Source: Endozoicomonas sp. ISHI1 | GTDB taxonomy: Bacteria; Pseudomonadota; Gammaproteobacteria; Pseudomonadales; Endozoicomonadaceae | Assembly: GCF_024606225.1 (NCBI RefSeq) | Contig: NZ_JAGRPU010000019.1 | Location: 1 to 64,000 of the forward strand | Length of the DNA stretch: 64,000 nucleotides | Direction of reading: 5' to 3' | Shown: one piece after another, positions 10,529 through 19,276 of the stretch | Position numbering within the stretch: position 1 is the stretch's first letter | How the letters are laid out: every line of letters starts with the position of its first letter | The notes under the pieces: generated by a model | Databases searched by the model: none | Told to the model about the DNA's origin: nothing | The model's input: the letters and a program-made list of their open reading frames with translations, nothing else | Program-made: the position numbers and the translations under genes

Positions 10529-10694
10529 GAAAGGCTCCTTGTACTTTTTACCATGAGCCGATTCGCTCAGGGCTGTGTGGATAGTCACTCACCACAGAAC
10601 AGCCATTCTTTGAAATGGCTGTTTCAGCAATGATCAACCGCTGAGTATAATCTGCATCAAACTGCGGCGATAGCCCTAACTGACGGATACACTG

Positions 10695-11018
10695 ATGAAC
10701 GAAAGTGAGTACCATGACCTCCTGGACGACCTGATGGTCGCCCTTGAAGACGCCATAGAAGAGGCAGAGCTGGATATTGATTATGAAACCGCCGCAGGCA
10801 TTCTCACTCTGACCTGTGAAGATAACTCCAAAGTCATTCTGAGTCGGCAGACACCCGTGCTGCAATTATGGCTGGCCGCAAAAGGTGGCGGCTTTCACTT
10901 TGATTACGATGAAGACAAAGGGCAGTGGCTTGCTGACAGCAACGGTGAAGAGTTTATGCAGGTATTGAATCGCTGTCTGAGTGAGCAGTATGGGGAGGCG
11001 GTAGAGCTTTCTGTCTGA
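10695..11018 (+). CDS. cyaY: Frataxin homologue, iron-sulfur assembly regulator
   Basis: The 107-residue product has the acidic first helix (EYHDLLDDLMVALEDAIEEAE) and the strand core ending in LWLAAKGGGFHFDY characteristic of CyaY. It binds iron and modulates IscS-dependent iron-sulfur cluster synthesis. It is divergent from lptM, with both promoters in the 166-bp gap. A strong hairpin terminator follows. Confidence 0.96.
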   Translation: MNESEYHDLLDDLMVALEDAIEEAELDIDYETAAGILTLTCEDNSKVILSRQTPVLQLWLAAKGGGFHFDYDEDKGQWLADSNGEEFMQVLNRCLSEQYGEAVELSV

Positions 11019-11063
11019 ATTTTGGGGAAGCTTTAGCTTCCTGATTCAGGTTTTCTGAAAAAC

Positions 11064-11099
11064 AAAAAGGCGAAACCCGGATAGGGCTTCGCCATTTTT
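11064..11099. terminator. Bidirectional intrinsic terminator after cyaY and the porin gene
   Basis: GGCGAAACCC at 11069-11078 pairs with GGGCTTCGCC at 11084-11093 (one A-C mismatch), flanked by AAAAA on one side and TTTTT on the other. It can stop cyaY on the plus strand and the porin on the minus strand. Confidence 0.85.
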
Positions 11100-11169
11100 G
11101 ACAGAGTCTGAGGAAGCAGATTACGCCTCCTCATATACTGCTTAGTGTCAAGCTGACTGCTTCTGTGGA

Positions 11170-12300
11170 TTAGAAGTAGTACAGAGCCTGTACAGCGTAG
11201 GTGTCGTCCAGATCTTTCTCGCCATTAACAGCAACTTTCTCGCCACGGGTGTATTCGAAAGCGAACTGCATTGGGCCAGTTTCATAGATGGCGCCCACCA
11301 TGTAGTCAGAGAACTGAGCGTCAGTCTTGTCACCAGTGTAGGTGTCGTCAGCCGTCAGCTGGTTGAAACCAGACTGCAGGTAGAAACCTTCAACAACCTG
11401 AGGCAGGGCCAGCTTACCGTACAGTTCGATACCGGTAGATTCTTTGTCCAGAGTGCCTTTAACTACAGCCGTCTTGTTTTCGAACTGACCGTAGGTAGCT
11501 GCCAGGTAGAGAGCTTCGTTTTCGTACTTGGCACCAACGGTAGCAGAGGTAGACTTGTCAGAACCACTGTAATCTGGTGTGTTAGTTGGAAGAGTCGGAG
11601 GAACATTATCTACTACGTTAGCGTACTTGGTTTCGTTGTAGGTAGCACCCAGAGACAGACCCATCGGCAGGTCGTAGCTCAGAGCAACACCATAGCTTGA
11701 GTCACGAGTTCCGGATTCACCAGTCAGAGTCTTACCACCGGTACCTTTCAACTGGTACTGGATACCAACATTCAGACCACCAAAGCTGTTGCGGTACTGG
11801 ATTACATCGTCAGCACGAGCAGTACCGTCGGTGTCACCATTGTCGTGTGTAGCATCAGCATCAGTTGCCAGACCAGTACGACCGCTATAGACACCCATAG
11901 CAGCACCACCACCGATGGCGAACTGGTCAGTCCAGCCAGATACGTCAGAGGTTACGGACCATGCTTTACCCGCAGTGAAGGCACCGTAGGTGTCGTGGCT
12001 CAGGCCAACGTTACCCAGACGGTTGAAGAACTGGTCGTCCTGATCACCGTCAACAGCGTAGAAGCCCCACTCAGCAACAGCGGAACCGGTCCAGCCGCTG
12101 GAAAACTTGTGAGCGTACTTGAAGTTGATACGCGGGCTGGCATCTTTCATCTCAGCATCGGAACCATTGCTCTTCATGGTTTTAGCGCCGATCTTACCGC
12201 CGATGCTCAGGCTGTTAACGTCATCGTTATAAACTTCCAGGGCCATTGCCTGACCGGCAACAAGGGAAGCTACTAAAGTGGCAAGCAGTTTCTTCTGCAT
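11170..12300 (-). CDS. Outer-membrane general porin
   Basis: A 376-residue Gram-negative porin: signal peptide MQKKLLATLVASLVAGQAMA, then alternating beta-strand sequence, a PRINFKYAH/GFYAVDGDQDDQFF region typical of porin strands and loops, and C-terminal Phe (ALYYF), the outer-membrane assembly signal. ATG 12300 is chosen over the GTG at 12306 because AGGAG lies about 10 nt upstream of it. It mediates diffusion of small hydrophilic solutes. The gene stands alone, with a long upstream region and the shared terminator downstream. Confidence 0.93.
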   Translation of the reverse strand: MQKKLLATLVASLVAGQAMALEVYNDDVNSLSIGGKIGAKTMKSNGSDAEMKDASPRINFKYAHKFSSGWTGSAVAEWGFYAVDGDQDDQFFNRLGNVGLSHDTYGAFTAGKAWSVTSDVSGWTDQFAIGGGAAMGVYSGRTGLATDADATHDNGDTDGTARADDVIQYRNSFGGLNVGIQYQLKGTGGKTLTGESGTRDSSYGVALSYDLPMGLSLGATYNETKYANVVDNVPPTLPTNTPDYSGSDKSTSATVGAKYENEALYLAATYGQFENKTAVVKGTLDKESTGIELYGKLALPQVVEGFYLQSGFNQLTADDTYTGDKTDAQFSDYMVGAIYETGPMQFAFEYTRGEKVAVNGEKDLDDTYAVQALYYF

Positions 12301-12915
12301 GGTCACTAGACTCCTAACTCAATGTGTTGTGTTGTTGGATCTTTTTTCTGCTTTTTATATGTGATCACGAATTATTAAAAGTGATTCTATGACCGAGCAG
12401 TTATATGCGGATTCTTATAAGTTCTGGGACGATCATCACATCACTAAAACTCATACCCCCATTCAATATTCAATATTGCTCGATATTTATACCTATACAG
12501 CTGCGGTCAAATACTCTCGCAAACGACAACAAAATAGATGCAGCTACCTATTGAACTCCCTGCAACCTCCCTTTGACGAAATTATTGAACGCAACTCATT
12601 GCGTAAATTTTTTATGAACCTGGTAAAAATTGGTAAAAGAGATACCCAATTCTGTGGCATCAAGAACCCTTAAAGGACACAAATAAACGACAAATCTTAT
12701 GTTTTTAGCAAAATGAGGGACTATTAGTTTTTCCAGATAATGGATCGAAAAGAATATTACGTAGATCAGTATTCAAACCACGAAAGGCCACAGGGCGGGA
12801 TAAGCAGATAGGTTGTTATTGCTTCAGAAGCAGCAGATCAATAGGAAGAACTCTTTAGAAAGAGAGTATTTATTCTGATCAGAGCAGGCTGTCTCCAGCT
12901 CACTCTGATTCGGCA
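12301..12915. other. Long non-coding stretch between porin and tenA
   Basis: These 615 bp are AT-rich next to the porin and probably hold its promoter and regulatory sites. A plus-strand frame at 12389-12673 (94 codons) has no ribosome-binding site and no recognisable similarity, so I do not call it a gene. A small hairpin (CTCTTT-AG-AAAGAG near 12850) lies after tenA. Confidence 0.6.
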
Positions 12916-13602
12916 TTAAAAAGTCCGATTCAGCCCCATATCCCAGAAGCCAATTTCCAGGCGGGTAGCTTCCCTGAAAGTACGACAGAGAGAGTCCATT
13001 CGCCCATCAGAAAACCGACTGTCGGCCAGCTTTTCAATCGCTTCAACCTGTCTGACAGCCCCCTGCACAAACTCCTCTCCCCCATAGGTCTGAATCCATT
13101 TCCAGTAGGGGTTACCTTCTCTTTTCGTCGCCGGATCATTGATCAGTCTCAGACCAATCTCTGCATAGCCCACCGCACAGGGCGAGAGGGCTGTCTGGAG
13201 ATCCAGAATATCGCCTGCCATTCCTCGCTCAAGCACATAGCGGGTATAGGCCATATTAGCCCTGGCTTCTGGCTGACTGACCACATCCTGCTCAGTCATT
13301 CCCCACTCAGCGCAATACTCCAGATGAAGATTCATCTCTGAAAGAATCCCGGCCACGGAGTCAGAAGCCGCTTTCATATCCTCAAGATTGTCGGCCTTGT
13401 AGACCGCCAGGGCATAAGCTCTGGCAAAGTGAATCAGAAACAGATAGTCCTGCTGCAAATAGTGCTTGAAACTCTCCAGAGGCAGGGTCCCGTCAGCAAT
13501 GCCCTGAACAAACTCGTGATGACAATAACGGTGCCAATCATCAGCACAGGCTGTTTTCATTTGGCAGTAAAGCGTATCGGGATGATCCAACCGAGAGGTC
13601 AT
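12916..13602 (-). CDS. tenA: TenA-family thiaminase II / aminopyrimidine aminohydrolase
   Basis: The 228-residue all-helical protein has the TenA hallmarks: FKHYLQQDYLFLIHFARAYA near the N-terminus, LHLEYCAEWG in the middle and the active-site Cys142 in LSPCAVGYAEIG. TenA salvages thiamin breakdown products by hydrolysing aminopyrimidines. I use ATG 13602; a GTG at 13614 is equally without a clear ribosome-binding site. It stands alone and is divergent from ftnA; no thiamin riboswitch is visible upstream. Confidence 0.94.
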   Translation of the reverse strand: MTSRLDHPDTLYCQMKTACADDWHRYCHHEFVQGIADGTLPLESFKHYLQQDYLFLIHFARAYALAVYKADNLEDMKAASDSVAGILSEMNLHLEYCAEWGMTEQDVVSQPEARANMAYTRYVLERGMAGDILDLQTALSPCAVGYAEIGLRLINDPATKREGNPYWKWIQTYGGEEFVQGAVRQVEAIEKLADSRFSDGRMDSLCRTFREATRLEIGFWDMGLNRTF

Positions 13603-13709
13603 GATTAAGTCCACAAAAGGTATTGAGAAAAGGCGAAATCATAACCTGAATGTTCAAGTAGAGCACCAAGCCGTTATACTTCACCTTTTGGCACGAACAG
13701 GTTAGATCC

Positions 13710-14225
13710 ATGCTGACTCAAACCATGATCGACAAACTCAACGATCAGATCAATCTGGAGTTTTACTCCTCCAACCTTTATCTGCAAATGGCTTCCTGGT
13801 GCGAAGCCCAGGGGCTTGATGGCTGCAACGAGTTTCTGCGCCGCCATGCCCGGGAAGAGATGGAGCATATGCAAAAGCTCTTTGACTACGTGAATGAGAC
13901 AGGCGCTATGGCTATCATCGGTGCAATCAATGCACCACCCCACCAGTATGAATCGGTAAGAGATATCTTCCAGCGAACCTACGAGCACGAGTGCGAAGTG
14001 ACCCGTTGTATCAACGAGCTGGCACACACCGCTTTTACTGAAAAGGACTATAGTACCTTCAACTTTCTGCAGTGGTATGTATCCGAGCAGCACGAGGAAG
14101 AGAAACTGTTCAAAGGCATTCTGGATAAAATCGATATGATTGGCTTTGAAGGCAAGGGCCTTTACTACATCGACAATGAAGTGTTGAAACTGGTAGCTGC
14201 CATGCCTCCTGTTACGGCCGCCTGA
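13710..14225 (+). CDS. ftnA: Ferritin
   Basis: A 171-residue bacterial non-haem ferritin very close to E. coli FtnA. Ferroxidase ligands are visible: Glu17 (NLEFYSS), Glu50 and His53 (REEMEHMQ), and the glutamates of [12 protein letters not shown]. It oxidises Fe(II) and stores iron in a 24-subunit shell. It stands alone, divergent from tenA. Confidence 0.97.
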   Translation: MLTQTMIDKLNDQINLEFYSSNLYLQMASWCEAQGLDGCNEFLRRHAREEMEHMQKLFDYVNETGAMAIIGAINAPPHQYESVRDIFQRTYEHECEVTRCINELAHTAFTEKDYSTFNFLQWYVSEQHEEEKLFKGILDKIDMIGFEGKGLYYIDNEVLKLVAAMPPVTAA

Positions 14226-14258
14226 CAGTCTACACCCCTGTCAGGGAAGGCAGGGTTA

Positions 14259-14951
14259 CTACTGGCATACAGGACACAAAGGTGATTGCTTTGCCCATTC
14301 ATCAAGGCATGCCTGGCAATAAAAATGTTTTGCACAGGCTGCAAGTGCAGGGTTTTTCAAGGGTTCTAAACAGATAAGGCATAATCCTGTAAAGATCTGC
14401 CCTGCCAAGTAGTCGGCAGCTTCTATAAACAATTTGTGCTCTGTTCTTTTAGCAATGAGTCTGGAAATGGCCAGCAATGAGCTTTCATCACTCTTAAAAT
14501 ATACGCTTACGTCACATGCAATATTATATAAAAAACTTAACATCAAGCCCATTGAAAAAATAGCAATACGTTTAGCATTATGAGCATTGCCGGATTTAGA
14601 TCTATAGAAATTTATTAAAGCAACAGTTGCTATTTCAGATACTCGTAATCGCAGCCTGTATTCATCATAATATAACGACAGATAGGCCAATAAATCGAAC
14701 AGGCCAGTGTAAAAAAACTGTACGTAATCTTCATATGACGTAGCATGGTCGGAACTTACATATTCATCATAATATAACGAGAAAGCGGTTAATAAATTCG
14801 ACAGGCCACTGGAAAAACTCTGTTCGTAATCTTCACAGGAAGCAGTATGGTTGGAACTTATACACTCATCATAAGTATTAACTTGAGATCCGTAAGAAGC
14901 AGCACAAAATATTAGTAAGATAAATATCACTAATTTGCGTAGATGAGGCAT
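14259..14951 (-). CDS. Small secreted or membrane-linked RING-finger protein
   Basis: A 230-residue protein with a signal sequence (MPHLRKLVIFILLIFCAASYG), two tandem copies of a ~38-residue unit ending SLYYDEY (about residues 27-98), a hydrophobic stretch (SMGLMLSFLYNIACDVSVYF) and a C-terminal C3HC4 RING finger at about 191-230: CLIC, then C-x2-H-x2-C-x2-C, then CPVC one residue from the end. RING fingers of this type recruit ubiquitin-conjugating enzymes in eukaryotes and are rare in bacteria outside host-associated species. A second ATG two codons upstream is possible. The gene is AT-rich compared with its core neighbours, suggesting transfer. The role as a host-directed ubiquitin ligase is inference. 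Confidence 0.8.
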   Translation of the reverse strand: MPHLRKLVIFILLIFCAASYGSQVNTYDECISSNHTASCEDYEQSFSSGLSNLLTAFSLYYDEYVSSDHATSYEDYVQFFYTGLFDLLAYLSLYYDEYRLRLRVSEIATVALINFYRSKSGNAHNAKRIAIFSMGLMLSFLYNIACDVSVYFKSDESSLLAISRLIAKRTEHKLFIEAADYLAGQIFTGLCLICLEPLKNPALAACAKHFYCQACLDEWAKQSPLCPVCQ

Positions 14952-15106
14952 ATTCATTATTCATATCAAAAAAATCAGCACGATGCAGCTGCGGGCGCTC
15001 TCTGAATTATCAGTCCATCAGACTGATCGTTTTTATCGCTCTGCACAGCATGACCCGACCGGGCGATGCTTTACGCGAAATTAAAATACCTCCTGCCACA
15101 GCAGCC

Positions 15107-15132
15107 TTGCCATCCCAGACAAGGGACGGCAA
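15107..15132 (-). terminator. Possible hairpin after elbB
   Basis: TTGCCATCCC and GGGACGGCAA can form a 10-bp stem with a 6-nt loop 13 bp after the elbB stop. There is no U tract, so termination is uncertain. Confidence 0.3.
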
Positions 15133-15144
15133 AGCTTCGAGAAA

Positions 15145-15798
15145 TCAGGCCATAAACAGAACCCGATCAACCAGCTTATCGATCCCTTCAGCAGCTTCGC
15201 TGATGCGTCTGGCAATCATATAGGCTGGAGTGGTCACCAGTTTGCGCTGCTCATCCACCACAATATCATCCACAGCACACTCTACATGTCTGACACCCGT
15301 CTGCTCCAGTGCCGCAGCCGTTTCAGCATCATTGCCAATGGTGGCCAGAACGCCCTCACCGTATATACGACCGGCAATAGCAGGGGCAATACACATCAGC
15401 CCAACAGGTTTACCGGCTTCTGCGAAAGACCTGGCTGCCGTGCTGACGTCACTCTGAACCTTGAGTTCGCTGCCACTGAAAGCAAAATCCGATAAATTTT
15501 TTGCTGCCCCAAAACCGCCGGGCAAAATCAGGGCATCAAAGTCTTCAGCCCCGAGTTCTCCCAGGGGCCTGATCTCACCCCGCGCAATCCTGGCTGCTTC
15601 CACCAGTACATTTCGTCCCTCGTCCATTTCATCGCCCGTTACATGATTAATGACGTGGTGCTGAGCAACATCGGGTGCAAAGCACTGGTAGCTGGCTCCA
15701 CGGCGATCAAGACTGAGCAGGGTTAGAACGGCTTCCTGGATTTCGCTGCCGTCAAACACACCTGACCCGGAAAGAATAACCGCTACTTTCTTACTCAT
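15145..15798 (-). CDS. elbB: ElbB-type glyoxalase of the DJ-1/PfpI superfamily
   Basis: The 217-residue product has the ElbB pattern VAVILSGSGVFDGSEIQEAV at the N-terminus, ILPGGFGAAKNLSDFAF in the middle and the nucleophile Cys136 in GLMCIAPA. E. coli ElbB (YhbL) has weak glyoxalase activity and was linked to isoprenoid synthesis. Length is as usual. It stands alone. Confidence 0.95.
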   Translation of the reverse strand: MSKKVAVILSGSGVFDGSEIQEAVLTLLSLDRRGASYQCFAPDVAQHHVINHVTGDEMDEGRNVLVEAARIARGEIRPLGELGAEDFDALILPGGFGAAKNLSDFAFSGSELKVQSDVSTAARSFAEAGKPVGLMCIAPAIAGRIYGEGVLATIGNDAETAAALEQTGVRHVECAVDDIVVDEQRKLVTTPAYMIARRISEAAEGIDKLVDRVLFMA

Positions 15799-16043
15799 AG
15801 ATAGTCCCCATTTATTACCGTCACGACAGAGAGGCAGACTAAAGATTGCTGCTTTTAGATGACCAACTGACTCTGAAAATCATCAGCCAAAAGCGAAAAA
15901 AACATTCCAATAATATAGTGGGCTGAAAGAGAAGGTGAAATTATTTTCAAAATTAACCGATAGACTGAAACAGATAACGTCGACGACGCCGTTCTAGTCG
16001 AGCTAGACTGAAGCAAAAATGCTTGAATGGAGTCCCTGTCCTA

Positions 16044-17225
16044 TTGAAAAAGCTTCTGGCTCTGAGACTTTTGACATTGTCCATAATGATGTTTACCACA
16101 GGCCTGATTACCGGTTGGTGGTGGCATGAAATGCTCGATAATAAGAGTGAAAAGGCTTCGTTTGAAGTTCTGAACTACCGAAATTGGCTACCTCTTGGGG
16201 ATTCCAGCAATACGCTGGAACCGCTCGACATACCTCAGGAAATCATTGATTTTGAGCAGGCTCTGGAAGACCTCAGATACGATGACGCTCTGATTATTTT
16301 TCAACGGCAGGAGCGACTGAATTCAGACCTCAGCGAACGGCTGGTGACAGTCCTGATGCAAAAAACAGATGAATGGTCTGAGCACAGGGAATACAGCATT
16401 GCTGCACTGGAACGTTTTACCCAACACTATTATCAGAACCCGGCTCTGCTGCATAAGCTGTCAGAACTCTACACTGCTCAGTATGAGCTGGAGAAAGCCA
16501 TTGAGGTGCTGATCAACGCTCAATCATTCACCAGCGATCCTGATAAGCTGAGGAATATGGCCACCAGAATCCACGAACTCAGCCGGCTTGTTTATGATAA
16601 CAGGCAGACAAACCAACAACTCCATGAAACCCTGCCCCTCTTCCAGAAACTGGCAACAATGGAACCTGAGCGCGCTTTTTACCGGTTTGCACTGGCTCAA
16701 GGTTACTTGTCCACAGACGATTCTGACCATGCCATTCGCGAGCTGGAGTTGTTGCAGACCGACGAAGAGTTTGGTCGACAGGCTTCCCGGCAACTGTCTG
16801 ACCTGTTACCCCCTGTTCAGGAAGAACCCGAGGAGATGCCTGCCTCAGCCATTCCTCTTATTGCCGAAGGCAATCACTACATTGTGGCCGCTCTGACTCA
16901 GAATAAAAGCCAGTCGCGACTGCTGATTGATACCGGAGCCAGTTTGACAACTTTGCCCGATGCTTTATTGAAAGAGCTTAAACGTAAGAAAATGGCCTAC
17001 CGGGTGGGTCATACCGAGTTGAAAACAGCCAGTGGGATTGCCTTTGCCCCTATCTATCGGGTGAAAGAGTTACATCTCGGTCAATACGTTATCAAAGACT
17101 TGGAAGTGGCGGGATTAGACTTGGGCTATGCCTTTGCAGAAGGACTGCTGGGCATGAATGTTCTGGGCCAGTTCCATTTCCAGATCGATCAGGACCGCAA
17201 CCATCTGATTCTGACACCCCGCTGA
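16044..17225 (+). CDS. Membrane-anchored retropepsin-like aspartic protease with helical repeats
   Basis: An N-terminal membrane segment (LLTLSIMMFTTGLITGWWW) anchors a periplasmic region with TPR-like helices (about 60-250), followed by a C-terminal clan AA aspartic protease domain with the active-site triplet in LLIDTGASLTTLP (Asp near residue 296) and the second-half motif GLLGMNVLGQF. Such bacterial single-domain retropepsins act as dimers; substrates are unknown. No ATG begins the frame. I chose TTG 16044, 11 nt after GGAG; TTG 16023 upstream is less well supported and ATG 16086 would truncate the membrane segment. Confidence 0.8.
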   Translation: MKKLLALRLLTLSIMMFTTGLITGWWWHEMLDNKSEKASFEVLNYRNWLPLGDSSNTLEPLDIPQEIIDFEQALEDLRYDDALIIFQRQERLNSDLSERLVTVLMQKTDEWSEHREYSIAALERFTQHYYQNPALLHKLSELYTAQYELEKAIEVLINAQSFTSDPDKLRNMATRIHELSRLVYDNRQTNQQLHETLPLFQKLATMEPERAFYRFALAQGYLSTDDSDHAIRELELLQTDEEFGRQASRQLSDLLPPVQEEPEEMPASAIPLIAEGNHYIVAALTQNKSQSRLLIDTGASLTTLPDALLKELKRKKMAYRVGHTELKTASGIAFAPIYRVKELHLGQYVIKDLEVAGLDLGYAFAEGLLGMNVLGQFHFQIDQDRNHLILTPR

Positions 17226-17233
17226 CACCAGAG

Positions 17234-17295
17234 TGTTACCCTTACCTGTTACGCATTAGTACTTATTTTCTGCCAAGGTAACAAAATTTCGTAAC
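17234..17295 (+). promoter_or_regulatory. Candidate enhancer sites for a sigma-54 activator (CbrB-like)
   Basis: Half-sites TGTTAC (17234-17239 and 17247-17252), GTAACA (17278-17283) and GTAAC (17291-17295) form inverted pairs about 90-150 bp upstream of the putative RNA start, the usual distance for a sigma-54 enhancer-binding protein. TGTTAC/GTAACA-type half-sites resemble those I recall for CbrB; this could not be verified here. Confidence 0.45.
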
Positions 17296-17360
17296 CTTTT
17301 CGTCACCCTAACGCCACCGGAAAGTTTAATTATCATTAAAATTCAATAAGTTAAGCAAAC

Positions 17361-17376
17361 TGGCACAGCATATGCG
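17361..17376 (+). promoter_or_regulatory. Sigma-54 promoter
   Basis: TGGCAC-AGCAT-ATGCG matches the -24/-12 consensus TGGCAC-N5-TTGCA at the key positions, with GG (17362-17363) and GC (17374-17375) separated by exactly 10 nt. Transcription would start near 17387. Confidence 0.65.
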
Positions 17377-17386
17377 TAACACTGAC

Positions 17387-17601
17387 AAAACAATAATAAT
17401 AAGCTCACATAATAAAAATAATAAGCGCGGCCTACATAATAATAACAAGAGCATAGGTAAGTTGATTATTTTGCAGTATGCCCTCCGGGTTTTCCATGGA
17501 AAAGGTAGCCAGCAAAATTATCCGTTTACATCTCAGGCGACACAATAAAGATAATAATTATCCGCCAGCAGAGGGGGAGGTTTGACCTCCCCCTTTTTTT
17601 C
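17387..17601 (+). ncRNA. crcZ: CrcZ-like small RNA with AANAANAA motifs (Hfq/Crc decoy)
   Basis: Between a sigma-54 promoter and a strong terminator lies about 215 nt with at least four A-rich AANAANAA runs: about 17389-17402, 17409-17424, 17436-17449 and 17542-17559. In Pseudomonas, CrcZ is a CbrB/sigma-54-dependent RNA located just upstream of pcnB that titrates Hfq/Crc through AANAANAA motifs and so relieves catabolite repression. The gene downstream here is pcnB, the same position. The RNA is shorter than the ~400-nt P. aeruginosa CrcZ, and cbrAB are not adjacent. A 58-codon frame at 17372-17548 overlaps it; it has no ribosome-binding site and begins inside the promoter. Confidence 0.65.
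17573..17601 (+). terminator. Intrinsic terminator of the CrcZ-like RNA
   Basis: GGGGGAGGT pairs perfectly with ACCTCCCCC around a TTG loop, followed by TTTTTTT. This is a strong rho-independent terminator with no clear protein gene in front of it. Confidence 0.92.
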
Positions 17602-17771
17602 TTTTCTATCGAACAACTGTACGGTGTGCCGAGATGAATTCCTTGGGACTATAAACCAGTGTCAACCCTACCCACTGGGATGCTATGATGTACGCCAGAC
17701 CGGAGCAGTCCATCTGATCCACCGCGACGATATTACTGACTAACCAACAAAGATTTCATGCAAAACTCATC

Positions 17772-19256
17772 ATGACAGGCATCATTATTATAGTGTTAGT
17801 GGTGCTGGGCATCTCGCTTGCTGCTTATTACTTCTGGCTTAGGTCATCCTCAGAAAAAGACCCGGCACCCTCTGAATCGCAGCTTCCTGATCCCGACTCT
17901 ACCCGGGAGCCTGATGACTTCTACTATAGAGACCAGACTCGCACTCCTCGTGAAAATCACCCTATTTCACGGCGGGAAATCAGTGAGAATGCCCTGAAAG
18001 TCCTTCACCGGCTGAACACTAATGGCTACGAAGCTTACCTGGTAGGCGGCTGCATCCGTGACCTTTACCTGGGTCTTCACCCTAAAGATTTCGACGTTGC
18101 CACCAATGCAACGCCTGAACAGGTTCGCAGACTTTTCCGTAACTCCCGGATCATCGGTCGCAGATTCAAGCTGGTGCACATTCTGTTTGGTCGCGAAATG
18201 ATTGAGGTGGCCACTTTCAGAGCCAGTCATGATGAAGCCCGCAATGACAACCACAGCAGGGACAAGTCCGATCACTCCGATTCCGGACGGATTCTGAGAG
18301 ACAACGTTTACGGCTCTATAAAAGACGACGCTATTCGTCGAGACTTTACCGTCAACGCACTCTATTATGACGTCCGTGACTACTCCGTCATAGATTATTG
18401 CGGTGGTGTTCAGGACCTTGAAAATAACACTTTAAAGTTGATTGGCGATCCGGTTAAACGATACCACGAAGATCCGGTTCGAATGATGCGAGCCCTGCGC
18501 TTTGTGGCCAAGCTGGATTTTGATATGGATCCCGCAACAGCAGACCCCATCTATGACCTTGGTCATCTGTTGAGTGACATTCCATCGGCCAGACTGTTTG
18601 ACGAAGTGCTAAAACTACTGCAGTCGGGCAAAGGAGTAAGAACTTTCCACCTCATGCGTGAGTTTAGTCTGCTTCAGTACCTGTTCCCGGCAACACATCA
18701 CAGTCTTGAAGCTCAGGATGAATTAGCTGAAGCACTGATTATCAGGGCACTGGAAAGTACCGATTCACGGATTACCCGAGGCAAGCCTGTCACCCCCGCC
18801 TTCTTGTTTGCTGCCTTCCTCTGGGCTCCGCTGCAGAGACTGGCCGGGGATCTCCGCGATCAGGGCGTGCCTCCCACACCCGCCCTGCAACAGGCAGCCA
18901 TGGTCGTGCTGGATAATCAGTGTGCTCATACTGCGATTCCTAAACGTTTCACCATGGTAGTTCGGGATATATGGGAAATGCAGTACCGACTGGAACGCCG
19001 TCAGCCCAAGGCCATTGAAACCTTGATGGAACACCCTAAATTCAGGGCTGCCTATGATTTTCTGGTACTCAGGGAAGCCGCCGGTGAAGAACTGAACGAT
19101 GCAGGGCAGTGGTGGACTGATATCCAGGACTCTTCGGATCAGGATAGAAGCAGCATGATTCACGACCTTCGCTCCCATCCCGATGGCAAAGGCGGTCAGA
19201 AACGAAGAAGACGCCGCCCACGCAAGCGTCCACCGGTCCTGAACACACCAAAATGA
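17772..19256 (+). CDS. pcnB: Poly(A) polymerase I with an extra N-terminal membrane helix
   Basis: It adds poly(A) tails to RNA and promotes decay. The nucleotidyltransferase core is clear: LVGGCIRDLYLGLHPKDFDV (about residues 89-108, catalytic Asp pair in KDFDVATN), IIGRRFKLVHI, EVATFRA, and RDFTVNALYYD; then the RNA-binding region with HEDPVRMMRALRF, and a very basic C-terminus (KRRRRRPRKRPP). Unusually, the first 24 residues (GIIIIVLVVLGISLAAYYFW) form a membrane helix followed by a Pro/Asp-rich linker; the family normally lacks this. No good ribosome-binding site precedes ATG 17772, but no later in-frame ATG is available before the core. It is followed 20 bp later by folK. Confidence 0.95.
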   Translation: MTGIIIIVLVVLGISLAAYYFWLRSSSEKDPAPSESQLPDPDSTREPDDFYYRDQTRTPRENHPISRREISENALKVLHRLNTNGYEAYLVGGCIRDLYLGLHPKDFDVATNATPEQVRRLFRNSRIIGRRFKLVHILFGREMIEVATFRASHDEARNDNHSRDKSDHSDSGRILRDNVYGSIKDDAIRRDFTVNALYYDVRDYSVIDYCGGVQDLENNTLKLIGDPVKRYHEDPVRMMRALRFVAKLDFDMDPATADPIYDLGHLLSDIPSARLFDEVLKLLQSGKGVRTFHLMREFSLLQYLFPATHHSLEAQDELAEALIIRALESTDSRITRGKPVTPAFLFAAFLWAPLQRLAGDLRDQGVPPTPALQQAAMVVLDNQCAHTAIPKRFTMVVRDIWEMQYRLERRQPKAIETLMEHPKFRAAYDFLVLREAAGEELNDAGQWWTDIQDSSDQDRSSMIHDLRSHPDGKGGQKRRRRRPRKRPPVLNTPK

Positions 19257-19276
19257 ACCACTGTAGCTGAACAATT

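Noticed and set aside
12389-12673. 94-codon plus-strand frame upstream of the porin
   Set aside because: No ribosome-binding site, AT-rich composition and no recognisable similarity; it overlaps the likely porin promoter.
17372-17548. 58-codon frame inside the CrcZ-like region
   Set aside because: Its ATG lies within the -12 element of the sigma-54 promoter, upstream of the likely RNA start, and there is no ribosome-binding site. Asn/Lys/Ile content simply reflects AANAANAA runs.
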